A stretch of DNA of 64,000 nt, from the NCBI GenBank assembly GCA_015039365.1, contig WION01000006.1, positions 682,001-746,000 of the forward strand, given 5' to 3'. The DNA is from Amanita rubescens (lineage: Eukaryota > Basidiomycota > Agaricomycetes > Agaricales > Amanitaceae). This document shows positions 22,698-35,326 of this stretch, piece by piece. Numbering within the stretch: the first letter of the stretch is position 1; every line of letters begins with the position of its first letter. The translations under genes and the position numbers were made by a program. The notes below the pieces were generated by a model, which saw nothing but the letters and a program-made list of their open reading frames with translations, was not told the DNA's origin and ran no database searches.

Positions 22698-25289
22698 TCA
22701 GTTACTATATTCTTTCTTTAATTCGTCTGCAAGCTTCTCCGCAGCTGCCAAACAGGCACCGCTCTGATGATAAGATCTCATTGACAGATGTTCTGAAAGT
22801 ATGATTAATGAAGACGCACCGTATGTCCCTGCGACAATCTTGGGAAAAATCGAAGCATCACAGACTCGAAGACCACTAATTCCGTATACGCGCAATTTTG
22901 AGTCAACAACTCCGTTATCTTCAAGAGGTGCCATGCGGCACGTGCATGCAGGATGATACAATGTCTCCACCCGTTCCCGAACCAATTCCGCTAGTTCCTC
23001 GTCAGATTTTTTGTGAAGCTCGGAGTCGAGAAGAGGATCACGATCCTCAAGGTCGAAATTTCCGGCGAAAGGTTCCGTTCTTGCAATCTTCAGGGCGAGC
23101 TTAACGGCGCGTACCAGACGCGCAACGTCTTCTGTCGCTTCAAGATAACTTCGTACGTGAATATTTGTTGAACAGTGATATATGTTATAACTTACTTTGG
23201 ATCGATTATAGGACTGTCGAATGGATCAGATGATTTAAGACGGAGAGTTCCACAACTCAAGGGCCTATGAATTGTTAGCGCAACCAAGGAAACCAGACGG
23301 CCTTGATTACCTTAGCAAAATAGCATGCAGTGAAAAGGCGTGCATGGGGAACACATAATCACCATGTTCCTGCAGACATTAGAAATGGACAAACGTCTGC
23401 GGTGAAGACATACGCCATAACCCATAGGTGTCGTGATAAATTCAATGTCAGGGCTCCGGGGGCTCGAGGAGCCGTCTCTCAGAGTCGGTTGGTCTGGAAA
23501 AAGGACTGGATTATCCGATCGAATAAATGCAGCACATTCTCCGAACTAAATAGATCTGAGAAAAGCGAGTATGACTATCCCAAGCACTCACATTGCTTGC
23601 AAGCGCGCCATTCCGCGTCATTAGATACTGAATAAGTGAACCCAACATTTTGACTCCCTCGACTAGGTTCTGGGGTTTAAGGTGCTTCGGTGACACGTTA
23701 AACTTGTCTTTGAAAAAAACATCCACTGTAGGGTGATCGACGAGATGTTCTCCAACGCCAGGTAGATCGTGGATGACTTCTATGCCGTGATCTTTGAGAT
23801 GTTCAGAGGGACCAACTCCAGATAACATGAGGATCTATCGCATTGTCACGTTCCACGTTTTGTGGTATCATTGATCTAGAAAGAGTAACTTACGTGTGGC
23901 GAATGAACAGCTCCAGCTCTTCACTACTATGAGGCATTGATCGTCTCATTTAATAAAAGTGACTTACGATAAAATAACATCTCTCTTTGCACGAGCTTGA
24001 TATCGAGCACCATTGCTTGAATGCGTGAATTCGACTCCCACTGCTCGGGTATTGCTCTCGGATTTCTCAAAGATGATTCTTGTGACGGTAGCGTAGATAG
24101 CAACCCGTAAATTGGGCCGGGCTAAAACATCTTGTGTGAAATAGGCCGATTCAGCGGAGACTCGCTCGCGGTTCTCGTCAACATAGGTCACTAAATATAG
24201 TTACTTCCACAACCCTATATATGCGGCCGTGTGGCATACTTACTGATCTACAAACCTTGTTCAATCCAGCATGGCAATGATGGCATGAAGTCACGCACCT
24301 TATTTACTCCCAAGACGCCGGCAGGTTGTGTGAAATCTGTGCTGAGAGGAATGCCTACACCCGTGCATGCCTCCACGAAATCTTCTGAAGCCTTAGCGAT
24401 CAGAGGAAAATATCCGATATGCATGGGGCCTTTAGATCCTTTCAGGCTAACATCGACCTCAGGAAAGTTAGGGTGGGCTTCAAACTTCTCGAATTTCCTG
24501 AAAAATCTACAAAATACGTCATACATACCCAGTAGTAGAAGTATATCGCATACCGTTCAAACCGGTCCCATGACCATGAATCATCATTTATTATCCGTGC
24601 CCATTCATCAAAATCACTCGGCGCGCCATATTGTGCCCTGTGACAGATCAACACTTAGAAAGAAGAAAAAGAGGTTCAAAAGGACAATTACATCTGTGCA
24701 TTCATCGAAGAGCCTGCAGTTTGGTTCGTACAATGGTGCATGATAAAAAATATCTTCACTTACAACCACCCAGCATCTTAGCTTATTCCACGTCAGCAAA
24801 CGAAATGTTATACGCGCAAAAAGAATGGGAAAAATACCTCGCGGCCAATACCTTGAACGGTTGTGTGCATATATTTGAGGCTCTGTATAAAGATTGTAAT
24901 CTCGACTAGTGTGAAAAAGCCTTCCATATGCATTTGGTATCCGAGTAAAGATGTTTGAAAGGCCGCTGTTGGATTTTAAAGTCTATGAAATTGACATCGA
25001 GAAAAAAAGCTTACCTTCCTCCAGCCTCCAGGACCAATACACGGATTGACGGGTCTTCTGAAAGCCGTCCTGCTAGAACGCATCCCGCAGTGCCTATGAC
25101 GCAAGAAGTTCAACGAACAATTCCGAGAGTACCCCGTGACAATTCCATACCTCCGCCAATGATAATAACATCATAATCGTTAGAAGTCTGCTTCGAAGAA
25201 GGTTCCTCCTCGGTTACGAGGCGCCCCACGCTAGCCAAGTCCTTGACGTAGTTCCTCTTTTCAAGAAACGTCCTGGCAAGTAATCCCAT
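22698..25289 (-). CDS. GMC family flavoprotein oxidoreductase (intact)
   Basis: FAD-dependent alcohol oxidase/dehydrogenase family; the substrate cannot be told. Start [15 protein letters not shown] at 25289, no clear secretion signal. FAD dinucleotide-binding motif [10 protein letters not shown] is joined by an intron to [20 protein letters not shown]. Then come KMLGGCSSMNAQ (GMC signature 1, spread over three exons near 24620-24790), [20 protein letters not shown], a core ending with [21 protein letters not shown] (signature 2, split by an intron near 23840-23890), FITTPMGYG, and the catalytic segment [12 protein letters not shown] (about 22950). The C-terminus reads [20 protein letters not shown] and later [19 protein letters not shown]. 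About ten introns. The usual second catalytic histidine is reached only with a short insertion ([10 protein letters not shown]) before HQSG. A decayed relative lies at 18451-20030. Confidence 0.82.
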
Positions 25290-25725
25290 CTGCAAATAAT
25301 GAATGTTACTCTTAAAAGAGTTGAATAATATGCTGAAAATATGAAGTATAAGGATGTGGGGATCAAGTTGGTGGTTGTCGGGGGTATCATTATATAGCAC
25401 AATCTCAGGGATAATATATCCTAGCCAAATTGTGAAACGCACCACATGACTATTTTCGAACATGTCATGCATGATGATCAAATCTTTGAGGCGAGAAAAT
25501 CACCAGATTAAGATTTTAAAACCATCTTGGAAAGGGCGCTAAGCTCCTCTCTATTGGTGTTCTCTCGCGTCCACTCTAGTTAAATGGTTATTTTAAGTTG
25601 AAAGAGAGGCAGTGCGAGTAGCTTTGCCAACAATGCTATTCTGGGTGTAGTGCGGCGCAGACCTCGAGTCGCGTGCGCAGTATACTGAGCTGCAGTCAAG
25701 AACTTGGATGCTATGATCGTTCATA

Positions 25726-28616
25726 ATGTTTACACGGGGCAAAAGACTTACCCACTTATTCTTGATCGTTACCGCCGGGGCCCGCCAGTGTTGTGCTGAT
25801 CGACCTATTGGAAGGTGCCGTCTAACTTCGCTTCCCGTCACGGTAAACTACTGACATCACCGAAGATGGGGTCAGAGAACGGCTCTTACTAGCAACGGTC
25901 TCTTCGTATACGGCGGAAAAACGGATCAATTCAACTCTTTCTCTTATACGTCTGCACCTAACACCAACGACCTACTTTTTCTACCTCTTAACAGTTCTTT
26001 CAATTCAATCTCACCACCGTGGACACTCTTGAATGCATCACCTGGACCTGCTGTTGCCTGGCATACGATATCTATCGTAAATGAATCTTGCTTGCTGCTG
26101 TTCGGCGGACAACCAGTCGCTAGTTCACCTACACTGGATGATACCGATTCTGCTTTTATTCTTGATTTTCTGAACGGCAATCAATCACAATGGATATCCT
26201 TACCTCAGTCATGGGCCAATGAGCCTACCAGGCGCATCCGACATTCTGTCACCCCATGTCCTTCTGGCCCCGTCTTCGTTATCGGAGGTGAAGAAGCGGA
26301 CGGCTCTGGCAATGCATTTCCCGATAATTACATCTTTGACCCAAGCACCCCCATTTTTATACAATCATCAGGCGCGGGTGAACCCACAGGCATCTACGAT
26401 CATGCATCTGTCATGTTGAACGACGGGAGGCTACTTGTTCTAGGCGGTTTTAGCCAATCACACGGGACTCTTGTTCCGTTCTCCAGTATATGGTCACTCG
26501 ATACAAGATCTAACTCTTCAAATTGGTCCCTGATATCGACGTCAAATGGAAGTTTACCCAACCCGCGTAGAGCATTTGCGGCTACCGTGCTATATAACAA
26601 CAACGTACTTATTCACGGAGGCAGTGACGCGGTCTTGCAACAAAACTACGACGATGGCTGGGTGCTTAACACGTCTTCGGACCCTATGACATGGACAGAG
26701 GTTAACACGTTGTCGCAGTTAGGAGGGCGACGTGATCATTTTGCTGTTTCTGTCAGATCTGGATATCAGGTGCTGTTTGCATTCGGTCAGTGTACACCTG
26801 CAAAGCTGGTTGTAGGCTTACCTCTGGATACACAGGATACAGTGATTCAGCACCAGCATTTCCGACCTTATATATATATGATGTCGTCGGGGATGCGTTT
26901 GTGACAACATACACCCCTCCCCCTCCTGGTACCTCATCAACGCATCCTCAGCAGTCATCTCATACTCGCAATCCTGCTGCTCAGTCTAGTTCCGGCTCTC
27001 CTAGCACCAGTTCAGGCGACTCGAGTTTAAAGGACAAAGTCGACCGAGCTCGGAACATAGCCCTTGCTACCATCTTTGCTGGACTAGGCATTGTTATAAC
27101 TGTACTCATCGCGTTATATTATAGAAGGCGGTACAGGCAGCAGCGCGGCAGAGACGGTTACTTCTTCAGCCTGCGAAGTGACGACGATGAATCCAGACGT
27201 TCCCAACCGATACCTGCTGTCGTCATGGTCGATCAAAACTTCAATGCTGAGGGGAGGTCTACATTCGTTCTATTTAACTCGTCGCATTTTCCGAGATCCT
27301 TGGCTAGTATTCTAGGTCGCGACACTGGACAGCCTGTCACTCGGAGGCGAGACATGTTGGCAGATGAAGATGCCTATGATGATGAACAATGGTATGACCT
27401 GAGGCGTAGGCGCGATGCAGAACGGAGTTCGTGGTCATTCAGGAGCTTCGTCAGCAACCGTCCAAGAAGTCGAGAGCCCAGCATAACAGACTTATCAGTA
27501 ACTCATAGGCGGGAGAAATCTAACCCGTTCTCAGACGAGAAGGCCCTACACGAAGAAGTAGTATTGTTGGAGAGGGAGCCATTATCACGTCCGGATCGAG
27601 GCAGCATATCAATCCATCCACCCTACAGAGATCCTTTTGCAGATCCTATTCAGCATGCTCATTGGGCAGATGGTGCTTCTACACCTCTCCGCCTTTCAAT
27701 ATTACCCTCCCATACTGAATCTTTCTCGCCTAATTTTGTCACAACCCTTAGTCCACTTCCTGAACAAGCATCTCAATCGACATTACCGTCTAATGACGGC
27801 CCCCCCGGCTCCTCCACAGAATATGAAGGCACACACTCGGCAAACACAGGACCTGCCAGTATGAACACCACCCTGATCTCACCTGCAGCCACTTCTCTTA
27901 TCAATGCAAATCCTGGGCCTGCCACACAAATCAGCCGCACTGACTCGTGGTGGAAAAGGTTTACCCGAAATAGCTTCATAGATCGGACCCTCAGTACTAC
28001 GTCCAGGAGGAGTCCTTCGATGGAATTCAAGGAATATAATGCTCTTCTTACACCGATAGAGGAGCAACCGTATCCATTAGCGCTCAAATCCGTCACGAGA
28101 GGGTCCGTTGAACTCGTAACCAACCAAATAAAACCGAGAAGCGCCTCAAATATAGCGGATGGAAGGTCCCTGTCCTCGCTCCGGACCGCTGATACGGAAG
28201 CGATCGAGAGGATCGGAGGTGCAGTGGATGTCATCCAAAGAGTCAGAACGGAGAGCTATCATTCATCCTTGAGTACAGGAGAGGATGTGAGACGATCAGA
28301 CGGGAGGTCCGGGGATATGGACAACATTTTCACGTCAGAGGAACTAACTATGTCACCAACTGAGGTGAAATATGTCAACACTGCCTTCGGAACCGACGAC
28401 CCAACTGGAAAGTTGGCACTCCACTCACCGATAAGCACCGCCTCGAGACAGCTCTCAGGCCTCGTGACTTCCCGTGTACAGGCCTATGAACGTATACTGT
28501 CGCAAGACCATGATGTAACACCACATACCAGAAGGGAACAAGGAGATATGGTTAATGTGAAGTATGGGCTTGCCCCTCGACAGAGCCTCTTCATCGCCAA
28601 TCCCGATAGGATTTGA
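25726..28616 (+). CDS. Kelch-repeat single-pass membrane protein
   Basis: Likely signal peptide at MFTRGKRLTHLFLIVTAGA (25726), then a short intron to WGQRTALTSNGLFVYGGKTD. Kelch blades follow with the usual GG and W residues (LLFGGQPVASSP, RRIRHSVTPCPSGPVFVIGG, RLLVLGGFSQSHG, NNNVLIHGGSDAV), about 25890-26790. A serine/proline-rich stretch precedes a membrane helix IALATIFAGLGIVITVLIAL (about 27056-27115), followed by basic YYRRRYRQQRG and a disordered cytoplasmic tail of about 500 residues to 28616. Similar kelch membrane proteins in fungi are poorly studied; a wall or polarity role is a guess. The splice at 26786-26812 is doubtful because a frame-correct intron would be only 26 bases. The first exon is inferred. 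Confidence 0.7.
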
Positions 28617-30123
28617 TTGATTGATTGGTAATTGTATAACCATATTTTATTTCCGGCACTCTTCTCCTGGTGAGACGGATGCTCTCTTGTATTTGTTTCG
28701 CCACTGTATTGTAAACTTATACCACTTTGGATTGGAGCGGTTTTAGATGTGTAGCACAATTATCAGGCGATGTCCTTACGGTATACATCATTTCAAACTT
28801 GACAGTCGGTTTGTTCCAAAAAGCTTTTTGTCGTGTATCAGTATTTAATTCCTACCCGAATACGCCGTGACCTACTGGGGTATGTGCTCATATAGTTTGG
28901 TGCGGTATCAGATTTCCGTGAAGAGCCGGCGCTTCTCCCGTGCTGTCTGATACAGCTATGGTGACATACCAAAGTAAACGTGTCTTTCCTGACCGGCGTC
29001 CGCCGTTGGTGAATCCGAGATCGGATGTGCTGTGTGTAGCTTCTAGCTGAACTGTACTATACCACAGCAAGCCATTTGCCCCATGTAAATTTGTTCACAT
29101 ATCTGTCATCAATGTGATCCATTGATTCGGACTCCGTAAAGACGTAGGCACAATGTCTGGCATTTTCCGAATTGAGGTCGTTGTCGCGGTCCAAAGATAG
29201 GACAAGGTCATTAATCACGGACTGAAAAAATAACCTTGTCGAATAGAAAGATACTTTAATGCAGCGGCGGCGGCCGTGGCTGCACTCAAACGCCAAGAAT
29301 ATGCCTGTTGTCGGCACTTTTTTATTATTCAATGTCGGCCGCACAACTGGAACATGTTGCACTCGATCCTAAAACGTATGCTCGACATTTACACAGAATG
29401 ATGGAATTTTGTCAGTCAACGCAACCGAGGCAATTCAATGATGTAGTCGGCAACTACAATTTTGACTAAATGCCCATGGTTCGCGGGACATATTTGTCGG
29501 ATGTAATATAATCCTGTTCATGTGTAAGTATCCAAACTAGGTTTTGGCATACAGTGGGAAAGCGGATATTTATCAAAAACCCGGCGAACCTTACAGGAAC
29601 CGACCGCGGGGCTCCTCAGCACTTAAGTACAAGGGATTCTTAAAAGACATCAGTTGTCCATGGTGTAAGCAACAAGGGAGCTTAGATCGTCAAGCTGGAC
29701 TGAACTCCTGTTTAATCGGTGATTTCAGCGATCGTCGTGGCAGTGTACATTGACACAATTAGGCCATGGCTTGTCAGCTTGCCCCACTGAACCTGAAAGT
29801 GGGCTGTCAACTATACCTTCCCAATTGAGCACAAGCCATGTGTACTTACTGCAGGAAACACAGCTGCAACAGCCTGGCCTGTTGCTTTACGGCAGCGATA
29901 CTAGCACGAAGCCAGAAGGGGAAGTAGTGGTGACCGAGGGCTCAGTGTACCAATTGTGGAAGTGTGACATTATTATATGACTAGCGCCGCACTAGCCGCC
30001 CATTGAGTAAGAGATAACGATCAAACACCACTGACACAAGTCTTCCACGAGTATTCTTCCTAGAACGTACTGACTCGATTTCTCGTAGCTTATTTGACAG
30101 GGAGAATGAGGAACATATCTACG
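28617..30123. other. 1.5 kb intergenic stretch without a recognisable gene
   Basis: ORFs here (for example minus 29057-29362 and plus 29544-29980) have no family resemblance and no consistent splice structure. A 10-base perfect inverted repeat with an inner hairpin lies at 29764-29840. Otherwise I see nothing beyond the 3' regions of the kelch and ACBP genes. Confidence 0.5.
29764..29840. repeat. Inverted repeat with nested hairpin
   Basis: The arms CATGGCTTGT (29765-29774) and ACAAGCCATG (29831-29840) are perfect reverse complements. Between them CCCACT (29783-29788) pairs with AGTGGG (29798-29803) over a 9-base loop. It could be a small cruciform, a relic of a short inverted-repeat element or chance. 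No target-site duplication was seen. Confidence 0.5.
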
Positions 30124-30643
30124 TTACGCAGCCTTGATCTCTTCAGCTTGCGCCTTCTCGCCTGCTTCTTCAAACAACTGTAGAAAGATATGCCACTGGA
30201 CTACGGAAGCTATCCAGAGACTACTCACTTTGATCAACTTTTCAACGTATTCCTTCCAACAGTCTTCCTTGCTCTTTCCCTCGACGGATTTCCATGCGTC
30301 CCTAGATAAGCAAGGGTCCGCTTAGGATCATTACCTAACATAATAGATCATTAACTAACCACTTCGCCTTCCCAGTAAAGTCTAAAAGTCCAGGCCGCGG
30401 TATATTAACATCCCCGAGAGTGGCTATATGCGTATGAACAGTGGCATATATCACGACATGTCATGTTCCGACCTTGTTTATAGTGCATATAGAACTAGTT
30501 TGTGATGGCTCAGATATCCGTATACGTCGGCGCGGAGTTGGAGTACATACGAAGAGTTGGTCCTCTTGGGTAGGTTTGACGGGACCATCCTTTGGGAGGG
30601 ATTGAACGGTTTCAACGGCCTTGTTGAATTGAGACTCGGACAT
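30124..30643 (-). CDS. ACB1: Acyl-CoA-binding protein
   Basis: Small cytosolic carrier that binds medium and long acyl-CoA esters and so shuttles FAS products. Starts [20 protein letters not shown] (30643), then a short exon of just 22 bases (30473-30494) flanked by CTAG and GT that supplies FYMHYKQ, then [16 protein letters not shown] and [19 protein letters not shown], with the end [20 protein letters not shown] and stop at 30124. Ligand-binding residues of the family are visible: tyrosine and lysine in YKQAT, lysine in GKAKW and tyrosine in WKEY. Family length (about 90-105 residues) agrees. It is divergent from the PH-domain gene, about 170 bases apart. Confidence 0.9.
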
Positions 30644-30813
30644 GGTGGGAGAATGAAGCTGAAGGTGATCACGCAGTATCGATTAGCCTATCTGAGGTAT
30701 CCAAAATAGGCAAGGCACGTCATTTCGTTTGACGCTGGGTGAATGCAAAAGCAATTGGGCGTTTGTGAAATGAGTACACAGGCGATGTCTAAGAGGATGA
30801 GAATGGTATTGAA

Positions 30814-32404
30814 ATGGATAAAATGAGTGTGTGCGCAGCGCACTGCGCACTGCACGTGTTACGTTCAGCCATCATCACCTCGCCCCATGTCACCATCCGC
30901 TGCACCTCCCTCTCCACAAGAAGTGCAACGAAAGCTCTCCGTTCACACTGTTTCCAGAACTGCAAGGGTCCGTGCACATCGCTGACACGTCGTCTACACA
31001 CACACACTAAATTTATCATCAAGGGGCCACCTGCAAGTCTTGTCTCCGGAACAGAGTCCGATTCAGATTCAGCCTTTGTAAACGAATCCTCATCAGCCCT
31101 CCATCTAACATCCAGCATTGGTAATAGTGCATCACAAGTACCGCTTTCCGCTATTGCGGAGCGTAGATCCGGAAGCGGTGAAGACACTGAGGATGACGAC
31201 GAAGAGGAAGGTGGTTGGAAGACTGCAACAATGAAAGAGAAAACAACCGATACGGGCGAGGAGGGAGTGATCAAGTCAGGATATCTCTGGAAGAAGGGAG
31301 AACGCCGCAAGGTACTCAGCGTCCCATGACTGTGATGTGCGCTGATCATAAATTAAATGACAGACTTGGAAAAAGCGGTGGTTTGTACTACGCCCTCACC
31401 ACCTAGCATACTACAAGAATTCGGCGGAATACCAGTTACACCGTCTTCTCGAATTGTCCGACGTTCATTCGTGCATTCAGGTTACCCTTAAGCGGCACGA
31501 GCATACATTTGGACTTATCTCGCCTGTCCGGACATTTTATCTACAAGCAAGCAGCGATGCCGAGGTACATGGCTGGGTCAATGCTATTGAAGATGCTAGA
31601 AATGCATTGATGGCTACCTCGACGCAGAATTCTGCCAACGGGCAAGAAATATCTGAAAAACGCGTCGACCCCTCGCCAAATATATCGACGTCACCTTCTG
31701 AACAACCACCCATTGTCGCGTTGTCGTCTTCGGATTCTGATGATGCTTCTCCGAATACTCAACAATCTCAAGCATATCCACCACATCGCCTGACATTCGC
31801 CGATCCCCCGAAAGCACAGACGCCCATAGCACAATCGCCTACCAAAGACCCCACAGTGATCCTTTCTGGGTACCTAATGAAGTGCGGTTCGAAGAGACGT
31901 AACTGGCGAAAGAGGTGGTTCGTCCTCACCAGCGATACGCTGATTTATTCGGGAAGCCACATGGTATGTTTCCTGGAACCTGTTTCCTTGCATTATTGAT
32001 CACGTTCCAAGGACACCAAGCCACATCGACAATTCCCCTTTTCCAATATTCTCGATGCATTGGAATACGACCTACCTCTTGCACGGCAGAACCTCGGGGC
32101 ACCGTACACTGGATCACCTCCATCACTATCGGGCAGCGGTGATCAAGAAGATGCTCACCGTGCGCATTTGTTCAAAATTGTAACGACCAAGCGTACACTG
32201 TTGTTGTGTGCGCCAAGCGAAGAAGACGAGTTAAGATGGCTAGGTGCTGTACGCGCACTGATCGCGAGGCGATCAGGATCTGGCCAATTGCCAGGGGATA
32301 CGGCAAAGGAATCGGCTAAGGCACAAGGCACTGAACACGCCAGCAGTGGCCTCAAGGGTAAAATGAGAAGACTAAGCACAAGCGGACCTGATATCGCCCA
32401 ATAA
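30814..32404 (+). CDS. Tandem PH-domain protein
   Basis: Two pleckstrin-homology domains. The first starts at IKSGYLWKKGERRK (about 31270-31310), continues after an intron as TWKKRWFVLRPHHLAYYK and closes with VHGWVNAIEDARNAL. The second runs from LSGYLMKCGSKRRNWRKRWF (about 31860) through an intron near 31965-32010 to TTKRTLLLCAPSEEDELRWL (about 32190-32250). A serine-rich linker of about 90 residues separates them and the tail ends STSGPDIAQ. The arrangement recalls TAPP-type phosphoinositide-binding adaptors, so recruitment to membrane lipids is the likely role. The N-terminus is uncertain: the 30814 ATG opens a long frame whose first part looks poorly coding, so the true start may be downstream or in another exon. 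Confidence 0.72.
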
Positions 32405-33315
32405 AAAAAACTCATGAATACCATCGCATGGCATAATACAATTGCAACTTCCTTCCCTCATTGTTTTGCATTGAACTTCTCATATTACCCTTGTTGTATC
32501 AGCGCCTGTCGGATTTCTACACCTCTTTTGACCAGGGTTCCTTTAATTTCGATGTTTTTCGCATTGTCCGTATGTATGATGCCCTTTCATTCACTTCTGC
32601 ATCCATATTTCATACCGAAGTAACATGGTCCTCATTTCGCTAAGCGCGGGATTATTGCCACGGGTCTATGCTACATTCGGTGAATGATCACTCTTCTCCC
32701 GTCCGTGATATATGTTTGATATGAGAAACGGATATGTGGGACCGCGGTCAGCGGCGATGGGGTGGGCGGCTAAGCTACCCTGCGGCCTTGTGGCAGCACT
32801 TTGTTATCGTTGCCCCTAGAGTGCCACTCACTGAGGCTTTGTGCTATAGCTGGCACAGTGATGGACATTGTATTTCATACACACGAGGCCACCGCCTGCC
32901 ACTCCATTGCCAAGTTGACAGACCGATCAACAACGAAACATTCGGATAGTACAACACGAACTCTCAAAAGGCAAGTCTGCTAGAGTCGCGTGAGGCGCAG
33001 TCAACCTCGAGGCAAATTTAAACAGGATTAGGCAAGCCGAACTTGTAATTCATGGACACACAAAGACCCCAAAATTATATTTTGATTGCTGTGTGCAACT
33101 GTGACATCCTATGAGAATTGTGTGCACGGCCATTCCGTTAGTTTGCTGATCGCCTTCCAAAAACTACACTTGTCCATCATTGTACATATATATGCCAATG
33201 TACGACACGGGCCTTCCTGTGCTTCGCTCTTCTTCCTCTATACGCCTCCGGGAGCTGCCCATTCTTCGTCCCAACTACTATCTAATAGCCCTCATTCTAC
33301 CCCTCACTATTTTGC
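32405..33315. other. Intergenic region upstream of the first Zn2Cys6 regulator
   Basis: About 900 bases between the PH gene and the regulator. Short ORFs (for example 32734-32949) lack any recognisable feature. It presumably contains the regulator's promoter; no specific motif could be assigned. Confidence 0.4.
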
Positions 33316-35326
33316 ATGCCCCAAGTGATTAAGAACTCTACTCTCCTTAGGAAGTCCGGATCACCCAAGACAAAGGGCGCCGCGCGCGCTAAGTCTGGGT
33401 GCTATACGTGCAGAATCCGTCGGAAGGTGAGGTTGGACTTCAGATCTCCGATCGTTTCCCAGGTTCGCTGAATTTGGGTGGCGCTCGTAGAAATGCGACG
33501 AACAGAAATCCGATCGTGGCAGCTGTAAAACATGTGATCGTCTGCGGCTTGAGTGCCTTGGTTATGGTGTTAAACGACCAGATTGGTTGAGGGTGGGTTT
33601 CCATGTGCAGCCGGGCCGCTCGTTTCGCTCAGACACCGCAGGAATCCCAAACTGTCGTTGATATTCGGGAGAGAATTAAGAAATTTCTGGCCTCACAAGG
33701 CATGATTAAAGGTCATTCTGGACCACTTTCCCGCGATGCAGAGCAAGACAATTTCTTGACACTCAAGCCCGACTACCACAACTCTCCCGAAACGGAGAGC
33801 TCGACTATGTCTGGTCAGTAATTCTTTCGATAGAGAATAGCGAGCGCTAATGTTTTGCAGGTGACATACGCTCGCCTTCCCCCACTCTTTATCGCGCGTC
33901 TTCCCCTGCAGAGGAATCATGGGACACATATACCCCTTTCCCGCTGACTCCAAGTCAATGCCACGATGGTCCTTTTAGTAAGACCTTGTACTATTAATGC
34001 TTGTAACATATTGTAGTAATTAATTGATACGTATTTTTTTTCTACTTCGAAACAGTGTCGATGTCCACCTCATTAATCGAATCAGCTTGTGAAGAACCAT
34101 ACTCCGTTGACGAGGCGCTTCAAGGATTCAGACTTCCTTACCGGATACCTGCCACATTTTATCCAATCTATGACCCAATCACCCAGCACGACCCAATCAC
34201 CCAGTACTACGGCGCTTATGTCTTTGACGTGCAGTACTTCCTTGCCAACACGCCCCAGATTAGGCAGATGGTGATGGATTCTCTCCAGTCACATTACGCC
34301 TGCAGAAAAGTTGTACAAATACTCTCAGAGCTTCATTCGGGTCGGAAGCGCTTACCACAGCGAACGGAGGGTATTCCACTAATCCTTCGTTACTTGAAAC
34401 ATACGGGCACTGGTAGCCTTGATGATGCCATGGCTGTTCTGCACGCTGTCTCTGTCTATCTTTTCAACGGCGGCGAGGGCGCCTGGGAAGAGTGCATTGA
34501 CTTTGCTGCCAAGCATGTGGATATCGTGCTGAGCACCACCTTTTATTGCGCGTCGAACCCTCTCCAACTCTGTGATGAAAAGACAGCGTTTATCGTCAAG
34601 ACAGCGATCTGGTTTGACGTTTTGGCGTCTATCACAACTCAAAAGCCCCCTCGACTACGTTTGTTGATAGATCGACTGTTTAATCCCTTCCGACCCCATA
34701 TCGAAGATCTCGCAGATCCGTTTTCTAATCAATGCTCAATGCTTTCACCCATGGGGTGCGAGAATGACGTTGTATGGGCATTATCCGAAATTGCTACTTT
34801 AGCGGAATGGAAGCGTGAGGAAGAGGTCAAGGGACGACTGAGCCTACCAGAGCTCGTTGCCAAGGGAAAGGCCTTGGAACAGTTGCTTGATAATCCGCGT
34901 TGCCTTCAGCCATGTCGGGATGATGCCAGTACGATATTGCATTCTTCCACCGCAAGCATATTCCGCGCCGCAGCTCAGTTATATCTCGCTTCCGTCGTCT
35001 CTGGAGACCATCCACTCGTTCGTGAGGTCTCCTGCTGGACGCAGAAAACATATTCTGTCATTACAGCTATCCATCAGGAAGCGCTACAGCCCGTTGTCCG
35101 CAGTACCGTCTTCGCTTTCTTCCTATGCGGGTGCTTTTCGGTGGACCCCGCACAGCAAAAATACATAAAAGACGTACTATTATATCAAGAGCAGTCCACT
35201 GAGCTCGGCAATTGCAAATCAATAGTCAATTTACTCGAAACCATCTGGAGGAATACCAGTGCAGAGGACACTCGACCCGTACCCTGGCAAGCGTTGCTAC
35301 GGGAGAAACATATTTTACTTGTTTGA
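33316..35326 (+). CDS. Zn2Cys6 transcription factor, copy 1
   Basis: Binuclear zinc-cluster regulator. The first exon reads MPQVIKNSTLLRKSGSPKTK and the cluster begins SGCYTCRIRRK; an intron follows (donor after 33436), then KCDEQKSDRG and CKTCDRLRLECLGYGVKRPD (about 33500-33590), giving all six cysteines. Then ESQTVVDIRERIKKFLASQG and a large final exon (34055-35326) encoding the fungal transcription-factor middle region, with YFLANTPQIRQMVMDSLQSH and AWEECIDFAAKHVDIVLS, ending at LREKHILLV. An 18-base unit is tandemly duplicated at 34172-34207 (DPITQH, DPITQY). The target genes are unknown. Its paralogue begins 1.2 kb downstream on the same strand with the same cluster-intron placement. Confidence 0.85.

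Noticed and set aside
29544..29980. Small ORFs as a possible gene
   Set aside because: No family resemblance, no consistent splice sites, and codon use looks random.
30789..31349. Minus-strand ORF of 186 aa opposite the PH-domain gene
   Set aside because: It is complementary to the serine-rich N-terminal exon, is low in complexity, and the plus strand continues into a clear PH domain.
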